Of a DNA stretch of 64,000 nucleotides, positions 37,336-52,077 are shown in pieces. Positions within the stretch are counted from its first letter, which is position 1, and each line of letters starts with the position of its first letter. The position numbers and the translations under genes are program-made. Origin of the DNA: DASXMT01 sp963803065 (GTDB lineage Bacteria; Actinomycetota; Acidimicrobiia; Acidimicrobiales; RAAP-2); NCBI GenBank assembly GCA_963803065.1, contig CAWDKW010000012.1, forward strand, positions 1 through 64,000, written 5' to 3'. The notes under the pieces were generated by a model, which was given only the letters and a program-made list of their open reading frames with translations, made no database searches and was not told where the DNA came from.

Positions 37336-39195
37336 ATGAGGGAAGAGCGGCCGATCGGGTCCCGATGGGAGGCTGGGACGGGATCGGAGGCTGGGACGGG
37401 ATCGGAGGCTGGGACGGGATCGGAGGCAGTGTCCCGATCGGAAGCAGTGTCCCGATCGGAGGCAGTGTCCGACGCGGGGGCAGTGTCCGAAGCGGGCCCA
37501 ACGTCCCCAGTGTCCGAAGCGGGGCCAACGTCCCCAGTGTCCGAAGCGGGGCCAGCGTCCCCAGTGTCCGAAGCGGGCCCAACGTCCCCAGTGTCCGAAG
37601 CGAAGGCAGTGTCCGAAGCGGGGCCAGCGTCCAACCCGGCGGCTCGGATGTCGATGGAGTCCCAGGGCCCGGGTGTACGATCGGCCGTGGCGACCGACTC
37701 GGATCGCATGGCCGTCGAGCCGCCGGGTCACCGCTCGAGGACCGTTACGATCGTCCCCGGCCTCGCCCGCACGCTCGACGCCGTCCGCGGTTGGTCGCCC
37801 GAGTGGCGCGACGCCGCCCTCTACGGAATCTCCGGCATTTTCGCCCTCTGCACGGGGTTGATGGCCGGGATAGGCCTCTACCGGCAGTGGGGGTGGATGG
37901 CCTTCGGCCCCTACCTGGCCGGCGGGGCGTTCATGGCTGTGGTTGCCTGGCGCCGCGGCCCGGGCCGGGGCCGACGTCCGGCGGAGTCGATGTCCACCGC
38001 TCGGCGCTACCGCATCGCCCGCGTCGGCGCCTGCGTCCTGGTCTTTGCCGGCGCCACGGTCGTCCCGTTGACGATGGAGGTCATCTGGCGCTCGGAGGGC
38101 CACGCCGCCGACCACGTGCAGCCCGAGGTGATCGTGGTGGAGCGGGCCGGCGTGGCCGCGGTCAACGGCCACGACCCCTACCGGGTGATCGACCGGAACG
38201 GGCACATCCTCATCCACCAACAGGCGGTGCCCGTCTACGAGCTCTACTACCCCTACCTGCCCGGGATGGTGCTGTTCGGCTTCTCGAGCGGGAGCAAGGT
38301 CGAGGCCCGCCTGGCCGACGCCCGCATCCAATTCCTCGTCTTCACCGTGCTGGTCGGCGGCTTCGCCCTCAGCCGCCTCCGGGGCAGCCGGGACGTCAGG
38401 GCCCGTGCCCTCCAGGTGCTGACCGTCTTGCCCACTGCGGCCCTCCCCCTGGCCACCGGGGGCGACGACATGCCGGTGGTCGCCATGATGCTGCTGGGGC
38501 TGGTCGCCCTCCAGCGCCGAAGACCCCTGCTCGCCGGCCTTGCCCTGGGCGCGGCCTCGTCGTTGAAGTTCACCGCCTGGCCGCTGGCCTTCTTGGCCCT
38601 GTGGGCGGCCCGGGACCTCTATCGCAGCCGGGCCGTGGGCCGCTACCTGATCGGCTTCGTGCTCGTCGCCGGCCCGGTGGTGGCGCCATTTGCCCTATCC
38701 AACCCGTCGGCGTTCGTGGACAACGTCATCCGGTTCCCCCTGGGCCTGGCCGGCGTCGCCTCGCCGGCCGCCAGCCCGCTTCCCGGGCACATGCTGGTCA
38801 GCGCCCTGCCGGGAATCCACAAGCCATATGTGGTGGCGGCGATCGTGGTCGGTGCCGCCCTCCTGTTCTGGCGGCTCAGGGTGAGACCGCCCAAGGACGC
38901 GGCCGACGTCTCGCTGCTCACCGGATGGGTGATGCTGATCGCCCTCATCCTCGCCCCGGCCACCAGGGTGGGATACCTGCTCTACCCCGCGAACCTGTTC
39001 GTGTGGGCCTACGTCCTCCGCCGCGTCGAGGCGCCGTCCGATCTGGCACCGCACCCGTCCGGCGGTCACCCGTTCCCGGTTCTGGGCCGCCTCTTCCGTC
39101 AGGTGGTGGGGTCGGGCACCTCGAACACCCGGAGGGTGAACGGGGTCACGCCGGCCCCGGTCGTGGGCGACACGACCACGCCGGCCTCCCAGTAG
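37336..39195 (+). CDS. Polytopic membrane protein, GT87 (DUF2029)-like glycosyltransferase
   Basis: This 619-aa protein opens with ~110 residues of pure repeats (EAGTGS, EAVSRS, EAGPTSPVS). About ten hydrophobic segments follow from residue ~155, e.g. GISGIFALCTGLMAGIGLY, ARVGACVLVFAGATVV, LLAGLALGAASSLKFTAWP and YLIGFVLVAGPVVAPFAL. The short motif NGHDPYRV in an outside loop and SLKFTAWPLA are like the GT87/polyprenyl-phosphate mannosyltransferase families, which build cell-envelope glycans. Family assignment is by pattern only. ATG 37336 is the first start, but ATG 37648 after the repeats is an alternative. The C-terminus overlaps the convergent gene by 97 bp. Confidence 0.7.
   Translation: MREERPIGSRWEAGTGSEAGTGSEAGTGSEAVSRSEAVSRSEAVSDAGAVSEAGPTSPVSEAGPTSPVSEAGPASPVSEAGPTSPVSEAKAVSEAGPASNPAARMSMESQGPGVRSAVATDSDRMAVEPPGHRSRTVTIVPGLARTLDAVRGWSPEWRDAALYGISGIFALCTGLMAGIGLYRQWGWMAFGPYLAGGAFMAVVAWRRGPGRGRRPAESMSTARRYRIARVGACVLVFAGATVVPLTMEVIWRSEGHAADHVQPEVIVVERAGVAAVNGHDPYRVIDRNGHILIHQQAVPVYELYYPYLPGMVLFGFSSGSKVEARLADARIQFLVFTVLVGGFALSRLRGSRDVRARALQVLTVLPTAALPLATGGDDMPVVAMMLLGLVALQRRRPLLAGLALGAASSLKFTAWPLAFLALWAARDLYRSRAVGRYLIGFVLVAGPVVAPFALSNPSAFVDNVIRFPLGLAGVASPAASPLPGHMLVSALPGIHKPYVVAAIVVGAALLFWRLRVRPPKDAADVSLLTGWVMLIALILAPATRVGYLLYPANLFVWAYVLRRVEAPSDLAPHPSGGHPFPVLGRLFRQVVGSGTSNTRRVNGVTPAPVVGDTTTPASQ
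37369..37590 (+). repeat. 18-bp and 27-bp tandem repeats at the 5' end of the GT87-like gene
   Basis: Three perfect 18-bp units GAGGCTGGGACGGGATCG (37369-37422) are followed by three 18-bp variants GA(G/A)GCAGTGTCCCGATCG (37423-37476, the last diverged). Four 27-bp units GTGTCCGAAGCGGGGCCA plus ACGTCCCCA lie at 37483-37590. All unit lengths are multiples of three, and both strands stay open. Confidence 0.9.
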
Positions 39196-39731
39196 TAGCC
39201 GTCGCTACTCCCCTTCTTGGCCAGGACCTCACTGCTGCCCGTCTGGTAGGTGTCGGAGCCGTTGGAGACGACCTTCCAGCCGAGCCGGCTGAAGAGGACC
39301 CGATAGAAGTCCTGGACCTGATAGGCGTTCATGGTCGAGGTGAAGTTGACGGTGCGGTCGTACTGGGTGGTGTTCTGGTCGGTGTTGAGCGACCCGGTGG
39401 TCGTCGTGCCCTTCGGCACGGCCAGGGCGGCCAGGATGTCCGACGGGGGATTGCCCTCCTGCTCGATGGGCCTGAGGGCGTCGGCCGCCGGCTCGAGGTG
39501 GACCACGGTCCCGTCGGCCAGGCGCACCGACGTGAGCGAGAGTGTGGCCGGACCACCGCCGGCTAAGGCCGATGCCGTGATGCCGCCGATCAGGATCACG
39601 AGGGCGATGGCCACCACGATGAGTGCCGGTGACTTGAGCGACATCCGGCCGACGGGCTCATAGGCCGGCTCGGACCCCCCGTCGTGGGTGTTCGCCGGGG
39701 ACGGTTCCCCGTGTTCCACTTGAGCGACCAT
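39099..39731 (-). CDS. Hypothetical single-pass membrane-anchored protein
   Basis: This 210-aa protein starts at ATG 39729-39731 (MVAQVEHGEPSPANTHDGG). One membrane helix at ~36-57 (LIVVAIALVILIGGITASAL) leaves ~150 residues outside. The outer part looks like a compact alpha/beta domain (FTSTMNAYQVQDFYRVLFSR, GYYWEAGVVVSPTTG), similar in style to small secreted actinobacterial proteins of unknown role. The C-terminus is convergent with, and overlaps by 97 bp, the GT87-like gene, which is unusual for two real genes. Third-position GC supports both. Confidence 0.65.
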   Translation of the reverse strand: MVAQVEHGEPSPANTHDGGSEPAYEPVGRMSLKSPALIVVAIALVILIGGITASALAGGGPATLSLTSVRLADGTVVHLEPAADALRPIEQEGNPPSDILAALAVPKGTTTTGSLNTDQNTTQYDRTVNFTSTMNAYQVQDFYRVLFSRLGWKVVSNGSDTYQTGSSEVLAKKGSSDGYYWEAGVVVSPTTGAGVTPFTLRVFEVPDPTT

Positions 39732-39811
39732 GACCGGCGACCAGCCTACCAACGCCCCTGGCTACCCCAGGGGCGGCCCTGCACATCCCGCCCCGGGGTG
39801 GCCGCTTCAGG

Positions 39812-39942
39812 TCTGCTCGCCCGCGGACGGGCCGGGCATCCGACCCCGCCCCCGATCTGCTCGCCCGCGGACGGGCCGGACATCCGACCCCGCCGCCGAC
39901 TGCTCGCCCGCGGACGGGCCGGACATCAGCGGACGCCCCCGA
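39812..39942. repeat. Three 44-bp tandem repeats
   Basis: Units 39812-39855, 39856-39899 and ~39900-39942 share CTGCTCGCCCGCGGACGGGC then CGGACATCCGACCCCGCC. Each contains the palindrome CCCGCGGACGGG. They lie between two reverse-strand genes, just behind the stop codon at 39944. The unit length is not a multiple of three. Confidence 0.85.
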
Positions 39943-39943
39943 T

Positions 39944-40414
39944 CTATTCCCCGGGAGCCGGACGATCGAGCCCAGTGGGACGATCGAGCCCAGTGGGACG
40001 ATCGAGCCCAGTGGGACGATCGAGCCCAGTGGGACGATCGAGCCCAGTGGCTATTCGGATCGAGGCGACGGCTGCGCCGGCCGAGGCGCCCAGCACTGCC
40101 CACCGGGTCCGGCGCGGCAGCGCCGCGAACGCCACCACTGTGGCCACGGTATCCACAGCATCGGCGATGCCGGACAGGGCCACCCAGGGGCGGCCCTCGT
40201 CGTCGGATCGGGAGAGGGCCCGGAGCGTGCCCACCCCGAGGGCCAGGTCCCGCCCACCGAGCGTCCTGGCCAGGAGCTTGATCGATGTCCGATCGGCGGA
40301 GTCGCCGACCCAGACCCGGGCCACGGCAAGGGGCGCCACCAGCGCGGTGCCGCCGAGGGCCACCCGTCCCCAGGCGATGGCCTGCGCCATCGTCTTCCCT
40401 CGGATCGCACCCAT
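39944..40414 (-). CDS. Hypothetical protein with C-terminal hexapeptide repeats
   Basis: This 156-aa protein starts at ATG 40412-40414 (MGAIRGKTMAQAIAWGRVAL). Two or three hydrophobic stretches (ALGGTALVAPLAVARVWVG, AVDTVATVVAFAALP, AVLGASAGAAVASIRIA) suggest a small membrane protein. The middle (RTLGGRDLALGVGTLRAL) is typical of a DUF4267-like actinobacterial family, though not certain. The C-terminus is GLDRPT repeated about five times, coded by five perfect 18-bp repeats (39961-40050). That repeat is probably variable in copy number. Function is unknown. Confidence 0.65.
   Translation of the reverse strand: MGAIRGKTMAQAIAWGRVALGGTALVAPLAVARVWVGDSADRTSIKLLARTLGGRDLALGVGTLRALSRSDDEGRPWVALSGIADAVDTVATVVAFAALPRRTRWAVLGASAGAAVASIRIATGLDRPTGLDRPTGLDRPTGLDRPTGLDRPAPGE
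39961..40050. repeat. Five perfect 18-bp tandem repeats
   Basis: GACGATCGAGCCCAGTGG occurs five times without a mismatch (39961-40050). It codes on the reverse strand for Gly-Leu-Asp-Arg-Pro-Thr. Perfect identity points to recent expansion. Confidence 0.95.
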
Positions 40415-40780
40415 TGCGCTCACGCTATCCGGACGGCTCCGAGATACCCGATTCCGGACACAGGGCCACCCCCCCGGACCGTTGCCTGACATCCGGCGAG
40501 GGCCGGCCCCGCACTCGACGCGGTCGCCCGACCCGGCACAGAACGGAAGGGCAGGGATTCGAGCGTGAAATCGGCCCGCGGCCTATGGAAAACCCCGCAA
40601 ATTGGGGCCATCGGGCGGAACCGTGGGGCCCAAAACCAAAGATGCCCTGTTCACGGGATCTTTACATTTAGGTGACGATCGACAAAACTGACCGACAGCA
40701 ACGACGCTGCTTCTCATAGCGTCCGCAGGAGGGGGCACCCGGGTAAAACCGGGTGTAGGTTCCTGTTACAGGGTGGGGAA
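40415..40780. other. Intergenic region, possible small RNA
   Basis: There is no convincing gene in this ~365 bp. From about 40655 the base composition drops in GC (GATCTTTACATTTAGGTGACG). A hairpin CACCCGG/CCGGGTG follows at 40737-40755, then the perfect hairpin 40781-40807. A forward-strand small RNA ending there is possible. I cannot match it to a known RNA family. Confidence 0.3.
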
Positions 40781-40807
40781 GCGGCCGGGTCGTTGCGACC
40801 CGGCCGC
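40781..40807 (-). terminator. Strong hairpin terminator behind the thiamine operon
   Basis: GCGGCCGGGTCG (40781-40792) pairs perfectly over 12 bp with 40796-40807, with a 3-nt loop. It lies 2 nt downstream of the thiD stop codon on the reverse strand. Being symmetric it could also end forward transcripts. There is no T-run. Confidence 0.75.
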
Positions 40808-40809
40808 TG

Positions 40810-41691
40810 TCATGTCCGGGAGGACCATCCGAGATGGTCGAGCGGGCCGTGCCCGCCGCCCAGGCGCCAGCCGGCACCGCCCTCGATCGCCCCGGTCACG
40901 TATGCCTTGGCATCCCGCACGGCCGTGGGCACGTCGCACCCGTGCGCCAGCCGAGCGGCGATGGCGGCGGACAGCGAGCAGCCGCTCCCGTGGACGTTCC
41001 CGGTGGGCACGTGCCGACCCGACAGCTCGGTGACTTCGTGCCCGTCGAAGAGGATGTCGGGCACGGTCGATGGCGATCGGCCGGGCTCTCCGGGTGCGCC
41101 CACGCCGGGCAGGTGGCCGCCTTTCACCAGCACCCAGCGGGCTCCTGCTGCGTGCAGGTGCCGGGCCACCCGGGCCATGGCCTCGGTATCGGTCACCGTG
41201 TCGGGATCGAGACCGGCGAGCAGGGCCGCCTCCCACAGGTTGGGGGTGACCACCAGCGCATGGCTAAGCAGGTGGCGACGGTAGGCGTCGACCCCTTCCT
41301 GCTCGAGCAGGGGGCGCCCGGTGGAGGCCACCATGACCGGGTCCACCACCAGATTGGGCAGGTCACCGGCTGCGGCCCGCTTGGACACCACTTCGATGGT
41401 GTCGACCGAGGCGAGCATGCCCGTCTTCACCGCCGCCACCGGGAGGTCGGCCAACACGGCGGCGATCTGCTCGTCGACCACGGTGGCGGGCACTCTGTGG
41501 ACGGCGGCCACCGTCATCGTGTTCTGCGCGGTGACCGCGGTGACGGCGGTGGTGGCGAACACGCCGAGGGCAGCCATGGCCTTGAGGTCGGCCTGGATCC
41601 CGGCCCCGGCACCCGAGTCCGACCCGGCGATGGTGAGGGCTACGGGCGGCCCGGTGCCCACGAGGGAGTTGCCCGCGCCGGGCGAGCTCAC
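40810..41691 (-). CDS. thiD: Hydroxymethylpyrimidine / phosphomethylpyrimidine kinase ThiD
   Basis: ThiD phosphorylates HMP and HMP-P in the pyrimidine branch of thiamine synthesis. The 293-aa ribokinase-fold protein has VALTIAGSDSGAGAGIQADL at the N-terminus, VVDPVMVASTGRPLL, LVKGGHLPG and the anion-hole/catalytic NVHGSGCSLSAAIAA. GTG 41689-41691 overlaps the thiG stop (GTGA). Length is slightly above normal (~265) because of a short N-terminal addition. It is the last gene of the operon, directly before the hairpin at 40781. Confidence 0.95.
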   Translation of the reverse strand: MSSPGAGNSLVGTGPPVALTIAGSDSGAGAGIQADLKAMAALGVFATTAVTAVTAQNTMTVAAVHRVPATVVDEQIAAVLADLPVAAVKTGMLASVDTIEVVSKRAAAGDLPNLVVDPVMVASTGRPLLEQEGVDAYRRHLLSHALVVTPNLWEAALLAGLDPDTVTDTEAMARVARHLHAAGARWVLVKGGHLPGVGAPGEPGRSPSTVPDILFDGHEVTELSGRHVPTGNVHGSGCSLSAAIAARLAHGCDVPTAVRDAKAYVTGAIEGGAGWRLGGGHGPLDHLGWSSRT

Positions 41692-42620
41692 GAGGGGCTG
41701 CCCGGATCGGCCTCGATCATGCCGGCAAAGGGGCTTGACGCCTCGGCGTGCCGGCGCCGGGGGATGCGACCAGCGCCTCGTGCCGCCCGGCCGGCGACGA
41801 CGGCGTCCCGGATGGCCGCGGCCATCAACGACGGGTGCTGGGCCCGGGTCACGGCCGAGGCCACCAGGACGCCGTCGCAGCCCAACTCCATGGCCAGGCA
41901 GGCATCGGAGGCCGTCCCGATGCCGGCGTCCAGGATGACCGGGACCGTTGCGTCCTCGACGATGAGGGCGATGTTGTGCGGGTTGGCGATGCCCATCCCG
42001 CTCCCGATCGGCGAGCCGAGGGGCATGACGGCGGCACACCCCACCTGCTGGAGTCGCCGGGCCAGGATCGGGTCGTCGTTGGTGTAGGGGAACACGACGA
42101 ACCCGGCTTCGGCCAGCTCCTCGGCTGCGGCGACCAGCTCGATGGGGTCGGGGAGGAGGGTGCGGTCGTCCCCGATCACCTCGAGCTTCACCCAGTCGGT
42201 CTCGAACGCCTCCCGGGCCAGCTTGGCCGTGAGCACCGCCTCGGGGGCCGTGTAGCAGCCGGCCGTGTTGGGCAGGACGCGCACCCCGGCGTCGCGCAAC
42301 AGGTCGAGGAGGGACCCCCGAGCCGTCGGGTCCACGCGCCGCACGGCCACGGTGGCCATGTCCGAGGCCGATGCAACCAGGGCGGACTGCAGCGACTCCA
42401 GGCTCGACATCCCCCCGGTGCCCAAGATGAGCCGGGAGTGCATCGTGACGCCGTCGACGACCCACGGATCCGGAGCGATCCCAGCACCGGGGCCCCCGTT
42501 CGGGGTCAGGACGGATGAGTGCCGGACCGGGTCCCCGACGGCAGGGCCTGCGACACCGGCTGACTCGCCGCGGCCCGGGGCACCGGCTGACTCGCCATCG
42601 ATGGAATTGGACACCCTCAT
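41688..42620 (-). CDS. thiG: Thiazole synthase ThiG
   Basis: ThiG forms the thiazole phosphate ring from deoxyxylulose 5-phosphate, dehydroglycine and ThiS thiocarboxylate. The TIM-barrel domain covers residues ~50-300. The Schiff-base lysine is in DWVKLEVIGDDRTLLPD. SRLILGTGGMSS, MPLGSPIGSGMGIANP and ILDAGIGTASDA are family motifs. ATG 42618-42620 gives 310 aa and GTG 42629 is an alternative. The first ~45 residues are repeat-like (GESAGAPGRGESAGVAG) and lie before the usual start of the family. Confidence 0.95.
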   Translation of the reverse strand: MRVSNSIDGESAGAPGRGESAGVAGPAVGDPVRHSSVLTPNGGPGAGIAPDPWVVDGVTMHSRLILGTGGMSSLESLQSALVASASDMATVAVRRVDPTARGSLLDLLRDAGVRVLPNTAGCYTAPEAVLTAKLAREAFETDWVKLEVIGDDRTLLPDPIELVAAAEELAEAGFVVFPYTNDDPILARRLQQVGCAAVMPLGSPIGSGMGIANPHNIALIVEDATVPVILDAGIGTASDACLAMELGCDGVLVASAVTRAQHPSLMAAAIRDAVVAGRAARGAGRIPRRRHAEASSPFAGMIEADPGSPS

Positions 42621-42651
42621 CGGTCCCACCGTACCGCCGGTGAGGGTCCGG

Positions 42652-42921
42652 TCAGCCTCCGGCGACTGCCGAGACGATCTCGATACGGTCGCCCGCGATG
42701 ACCTCGGTGCCCTCCCACTGGCTCTTCGAGACCACGTCCCCGTTCCTGGCCACGGCGACCCCCTTGGGCGAGGGGCACCAGTCGGCCACGATGTCGGCCA
42801 CCGTGGTGCCGGCCGGGCCCTCCCATCGGTCGCCGTTGACAGACAGGTGCACGGTGGCGCCGGGGCTCGGCGGGCTCCCGCCCACGGCCCCCGCCCCGCC
42901 CACGGCCCCCGCCCCGCTCAC
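42652..42921 (-). CDS. thiS: Sulfur carrier protein ThiS
   Basis: ThiS is a ubiquitin-like sulfur carrier whose C-terminal Gly-Gly becomes a thiocarboxylate. The 89-aa protein ends SAVAGG as required. The beta-grasp part starts at ~residue 22 (TVHLSVNGDRWEGPAGTTVA). The first ~20 residues are GAVGG repeats absent from normal ~66-aa ThiS. GTG 42919-42921 overlaps the thiO stop. ThiF is not in the window. Confidence 0.92.
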   Translation of the reverse strand: MSGAGAVGGAGAVGGSPPSPGATVHLSVNGDRWEGPAGTTVADIVADWCPSPKGVAVARNGDVVSKSQWEGTEVIAGDRIEIVSAVAGG

Positions 42922-44121
42922 GCCGCCCCGCTCTGCGCCGAATTGAACCGCTGGGGCCCGAACGGCGCCACGACGGCGTCGCTGTCCCCGCCGGCCAGCA
43001 GGGCGGCGATGGCGTCGGCGGTGACCGGAGCCAGGAGGATCCCGTTGCGGTAGTGACCAGTGGCGACCAAGAGGCCAGGGACAGCCGTGCGACCGATGGC
43101 CGGGGCGTTGTCGGGCGACCCTGGTCGGAGCCCGACGGCGGTCTCGGTTAGCTCGTACTCGTCGAGCCCGGGAACGACGGTCCGGGCGTCGCGCAGCAGC
43201 TCGTAGAGGGCACGGGCCTGGACGGTGCGGTCGAACCCCTTCTCCTCCACGGTGGCCCCGACCACCACCGATCCATCCTCCCGGGGCACCACATAACAGC
43301 TCTCGCCGTGGACCAGCCCTCGAAGGGTCCGTCGGAGGCGGGGAACGTGGGCGGGAGCGGCCAGCCGGAGGGTCATCCCCTTGACCGGCCGCACCGGCGG
43401 CAGCGTCCCCGGCGGCAGGCCGCCGAGTTGGTTGGAGTGGCAACCGGCGGTGACGACCACGGACTCGGCCGTCACGGCCGTGCCGCCATCGAGTTCCACG
43501 CCCGTGGCCCGCGGCCCGGCCGGGGGCGAGCTGGCCCCGTCTCGTGGGGGCGGCGGAGAGCGAGACCGCCGCAGCGCGATCGCCGACCAGGGTGACCCCG
43601 GCTTCCCGGCAGGCGGCCAGCAAGGCCGCCACCAGCTGGCGGTTGTCCACCTGGTGGTCCCCGGGGACGTCCGCGCCTCCCCGCAGGCCGGGAGCGAGCA
43701 ATGGCTCGAGGGCCCGGCACTCCCGGGCCGACAAGCGGGTGGCGCCGAGGCCCAGCGACTGCTGGAAGGCGAGCACTTCGTCGATCGCCAGCCGGTCCGA
43801 AGCGTCGGCCGCGACCACGACGGTGCCGTGCTGGAGATACCCGATCGGCATCCCCGAAGCCGCTTCGAGATCACGGGCGAACCTGGGCCACTCGCCGGCG
43901 GCCGTGACATTGAGCCGGACCAGGGCCTCCTCGCCGTAGTGCGCCTCGGTGACCGGCGCCAGCATGCCGGCCGCCGCCCAGGTGGCTCCGTGGCCGGGCC
44001 GGGGGTCCACGAGGGCCACGGCCAGGCCGGCCTGGGCCGATCGCCAGGCGCCGGCCAGGCCGATCACGCCGCCACCGACGAAGACGGCATCGAAGTGGCT
44101 CGGTCCAGGCACGAGGCTCAT
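42918..44121 (-). pseudogene. thiO: Glycine oxidase ThiO, frameshifted
   Basis: ThiO oxidises glycine to dehydroglycine for the thiazole ring. ATG 44119-44121 starts an intact FAD-binding N-terminus (FDAVFVGGGVIGLAGAWRSA, ATWAAAGMLAPVTE). This frame carries conserved sequence to about VGDRAAAVSLSA and then turns into Arg/Gly-rich nonsense. The conserved C-terminal half continues in another frame (GVELDGGTAVTAESVVVTAG, VGLRPGSPDNAPAIG, TGHYRNGILLAPVTADAIA) to stop 42918. The switch lies near the G-run 43546-43550 (CCCCC in the gene). One base gained or lost there restores the enzyme. It is either a recent mutation or a sequence error. The rest of the operon is intact. Confidence 0.88.
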
Positions 44122-44350
44122 CCTACGAGCGCCAGGGGCGGGCAGAAACGCCCAGGAGGACCCGGGGTCACCACCCGCACGCGGGTCCTTCGGGGGATGA
44201 GCCACGGGCCCGGACCGAGGGCGTAAAAGCGGTGGGTACCCGGGCGAACCGTGTAGAGTTGACGGACCGCAGGGCCAGCGTCGTCCCGGGCGGAAGAGCC
44301 ACCATCCCCCGACGGAGTGACCCTCCCTCGTCCACCGATGGAGAGACCCG
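44122..44350. promoter_or_regulatory. Divergent upstream region of thiO and gltB
   Basis: About 230 bp shared by the thiamine operon and gltB. TAGAGT at 44254-44259 is a possible -10 for gltB without a good -35. No TPP-riboswitch core (CTGAGA and the GGGA-type pyrophosphate loop) is visible on the reverse strand before thiO. No other feature is seen. Confidence 0.35.
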
Positions 44351-48961
<4,611 letters not shown>

Positions 48962-48973
48962 GGTTCGCCGATC

Positions 48974-50482
<1,509 letters not shown>

Positions 50483-50681
50483 ACCGGTCCGAGCCTGCGT
50501 GGGCTCGGCCAGAGCTGCGTCACGAAGTCCGGATCGTGCAATCGATGCTGGACAAGACCGACCATGCCGTCTACGTTGGCGACTGGTCGATTCCAACGTC
50601 GACCTCAAGATCAGGTCCCGGCCCCTCGGGGGATCGAGGCCGCAGGGGGACGCCCAACCGGGCCAAGGGGGAGGAACGACC

Positions 50682-51926
50682 ATGAGGTCTCGATTGACGC
50701 GGATTGCGGTTGCGTCGGCCATGGCCACCACGCTGAGCTTCGCCGGCGCCGTCGGGCTGGCCACGGATTCGGCGAGCGCGGCGACGCCCATCACCATCGC
50801 CTTGGTCTGTACCTGCTCTGGGGCCGGAGCGCCCACGTACCAAGGGGTACAGGGGGCCTTTCGCGCCCGCATCGACTACCAGAACGCGCACGGCGGGGTC
50901 TACGGTCACAAGATCTCAACGCTCGTCCTCGACGACCAGACCAGCCCCACGCAGGCTTCCACGGCCGTCCAGGACGCGGTGTCCCAAAAGGTTCTCGGCA
51001 TCGTATCGGTGAGTGCCCTCTTCTTCGAGGGGGCAAAGTACGCCCAACAGGCCGGTATCCCGGTAACCGGCAGCTTCCAGGATGGTCCGGAGTGGGGCCA
51101 GCAGCCCTACACCAACATGTTCGCCTCGGACAACGGAAGCCTCAACCCGAAATACCCGGTCAATACCGGGATCGGGAAGTTCCTCGTCTCCCACGGGGGC
51201 AACGTCGTCGGGTCCTACGGGTACGGCATCTCGCCGTCGTCCACCCGCTCGGCCATCGGCACCGTCCAGTCGGTGATCCACGCCGGCGGCAAGCAAGGCG
51301 TCCTCGACACCTCGGTTCCCTTCGGCGGCACGGACTTCACCACGGCCGCCCTGGTGGCGAAATCGAAGGGCGTGAACGGGATCTACGCGGCAATGGACGA
51401 CAACTCGAACTTCGCTCTGGCCACATCGATGAAGCAGGCCGGGGTGAAGTTGAAGGCGGTCGTCTTTCCCACCGGCTACGAGCCAGCCGCTATCACGTCG
51501 CCGGCGTGGACGGACCTACAAGGTGACTACTTCTCCTCCGTGTTCCGGCCGTTCCAGCTGCCCAACGCCGGGACTGCGCAGATGCAGGCCGCGCTCCAAA
51601 AGTACGACGGCTTCACCAAGTCCCAGTTCCCCACGTTCGAACAATATGAAGCCTGGGTGGGGGCAGACCTGATGATCAAGGGCATGCAGCTGTCGGGAAA
51701 GAATCCGACATCAGCTGGCGTCATCACGGCCCTTCGCCATGTCAAGTCCTACAACGCCAACGGTCTCTTGGCCACCCCCATCAACTATTCGACCATCTTC
51801 GGGCATGATCCTGCCAAGACCTGCACCTGGTACCTGCAGGCCAAGTCCAGCGGGTTCGTTCCCGTCTCGAGCCAGCCCTATTGCGGGACAGACATCCCGG
51901 GCACGGCGACTGCTTCCTCCAGCTGA
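50682..51926 (+). CDS. Periplasmic branched-chain amino acid-type substrate-binding protein
   Basis: This 414-aa type 1 periplasmic-binding-fold protein of the LivJ/HAAT group has a Sec signal peptide at 1-33 (MRSRLTRIAVASAMATTLSF, cleavage near SASA-ATPIT) and no lipobox. PITIALVCTCSGAGAPTYQG starts the mature part, and VYGHKISTLVLDDQTSPTQA is typical. ATG 50682 follows GGGGGAGG by ~8 nt. No permease or ATPase gene is next to it, so it is an orphan binding protein that may serve a distant transporter. The ligand cannot be told from sequence. Confidence 0.87.
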   Translation: MRSRLTRIAVASAMATTLSFAGAVGLATDSASAATPITIALVCTCSGAGAPTYQGVQGAFRARIDYQNAHGGVYGHKISTLVLDDQTSPTQASTAVQDAVSQKVLGIVSVSALFFEGAKYAQQAGIPVTGSFQDGPEWGQQPYTNMFASDNGSLNPKYPVNTGIGKFLVSHGGNVVGSYGYGISPSSTRSAIGTVQSVIHAGGKQGVLDTSVPFGGTDFTTAALVAKSKGVNGIYAAMDDNSNFALATSMKQAGVKLKAVVFPTGYEPAAITSPAWTDLQGDYFSSVFRPFQLPNAGTAQMQAALQKYDGFTKSQFPTFEQYEAWVGADLMIKGMQLSGKNPTSAGVITALRHVKSYNANGLLATPINYSTIFGHDPAKTCTWYLQAKSSGFVPVSSQPYCGTDIPGTATASSS

Positions 51927-52077
51927 CGCGACGGGCAGCGTCGTGGGCAGCACCGGGTCGGTGCCCTGAGAGGTGATGGGCGTCGTGCCGTGCCAGCTCC
52001 GGCACCCGGCGGTGAGCGCCCGAGCACACCCGATCCCTTCGGAGTACGGTCGGTGGCGGAGGACGATTGGGGGCATC

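Noticed and set aside
37365..39566. 733-codon ORF in another frame over the GT87-like gene
   Set aside because: Its Arg/Pro/Gly-rich composition has no fold signal. The other frame has regular membrane helices. It is open only because of repeats and high GC.
44122..44350. TPP riboswitch before the thiamine operon
   Set aside because: I could not find the conserved CTGAGA and GGGA-type elements on the reverse strand.
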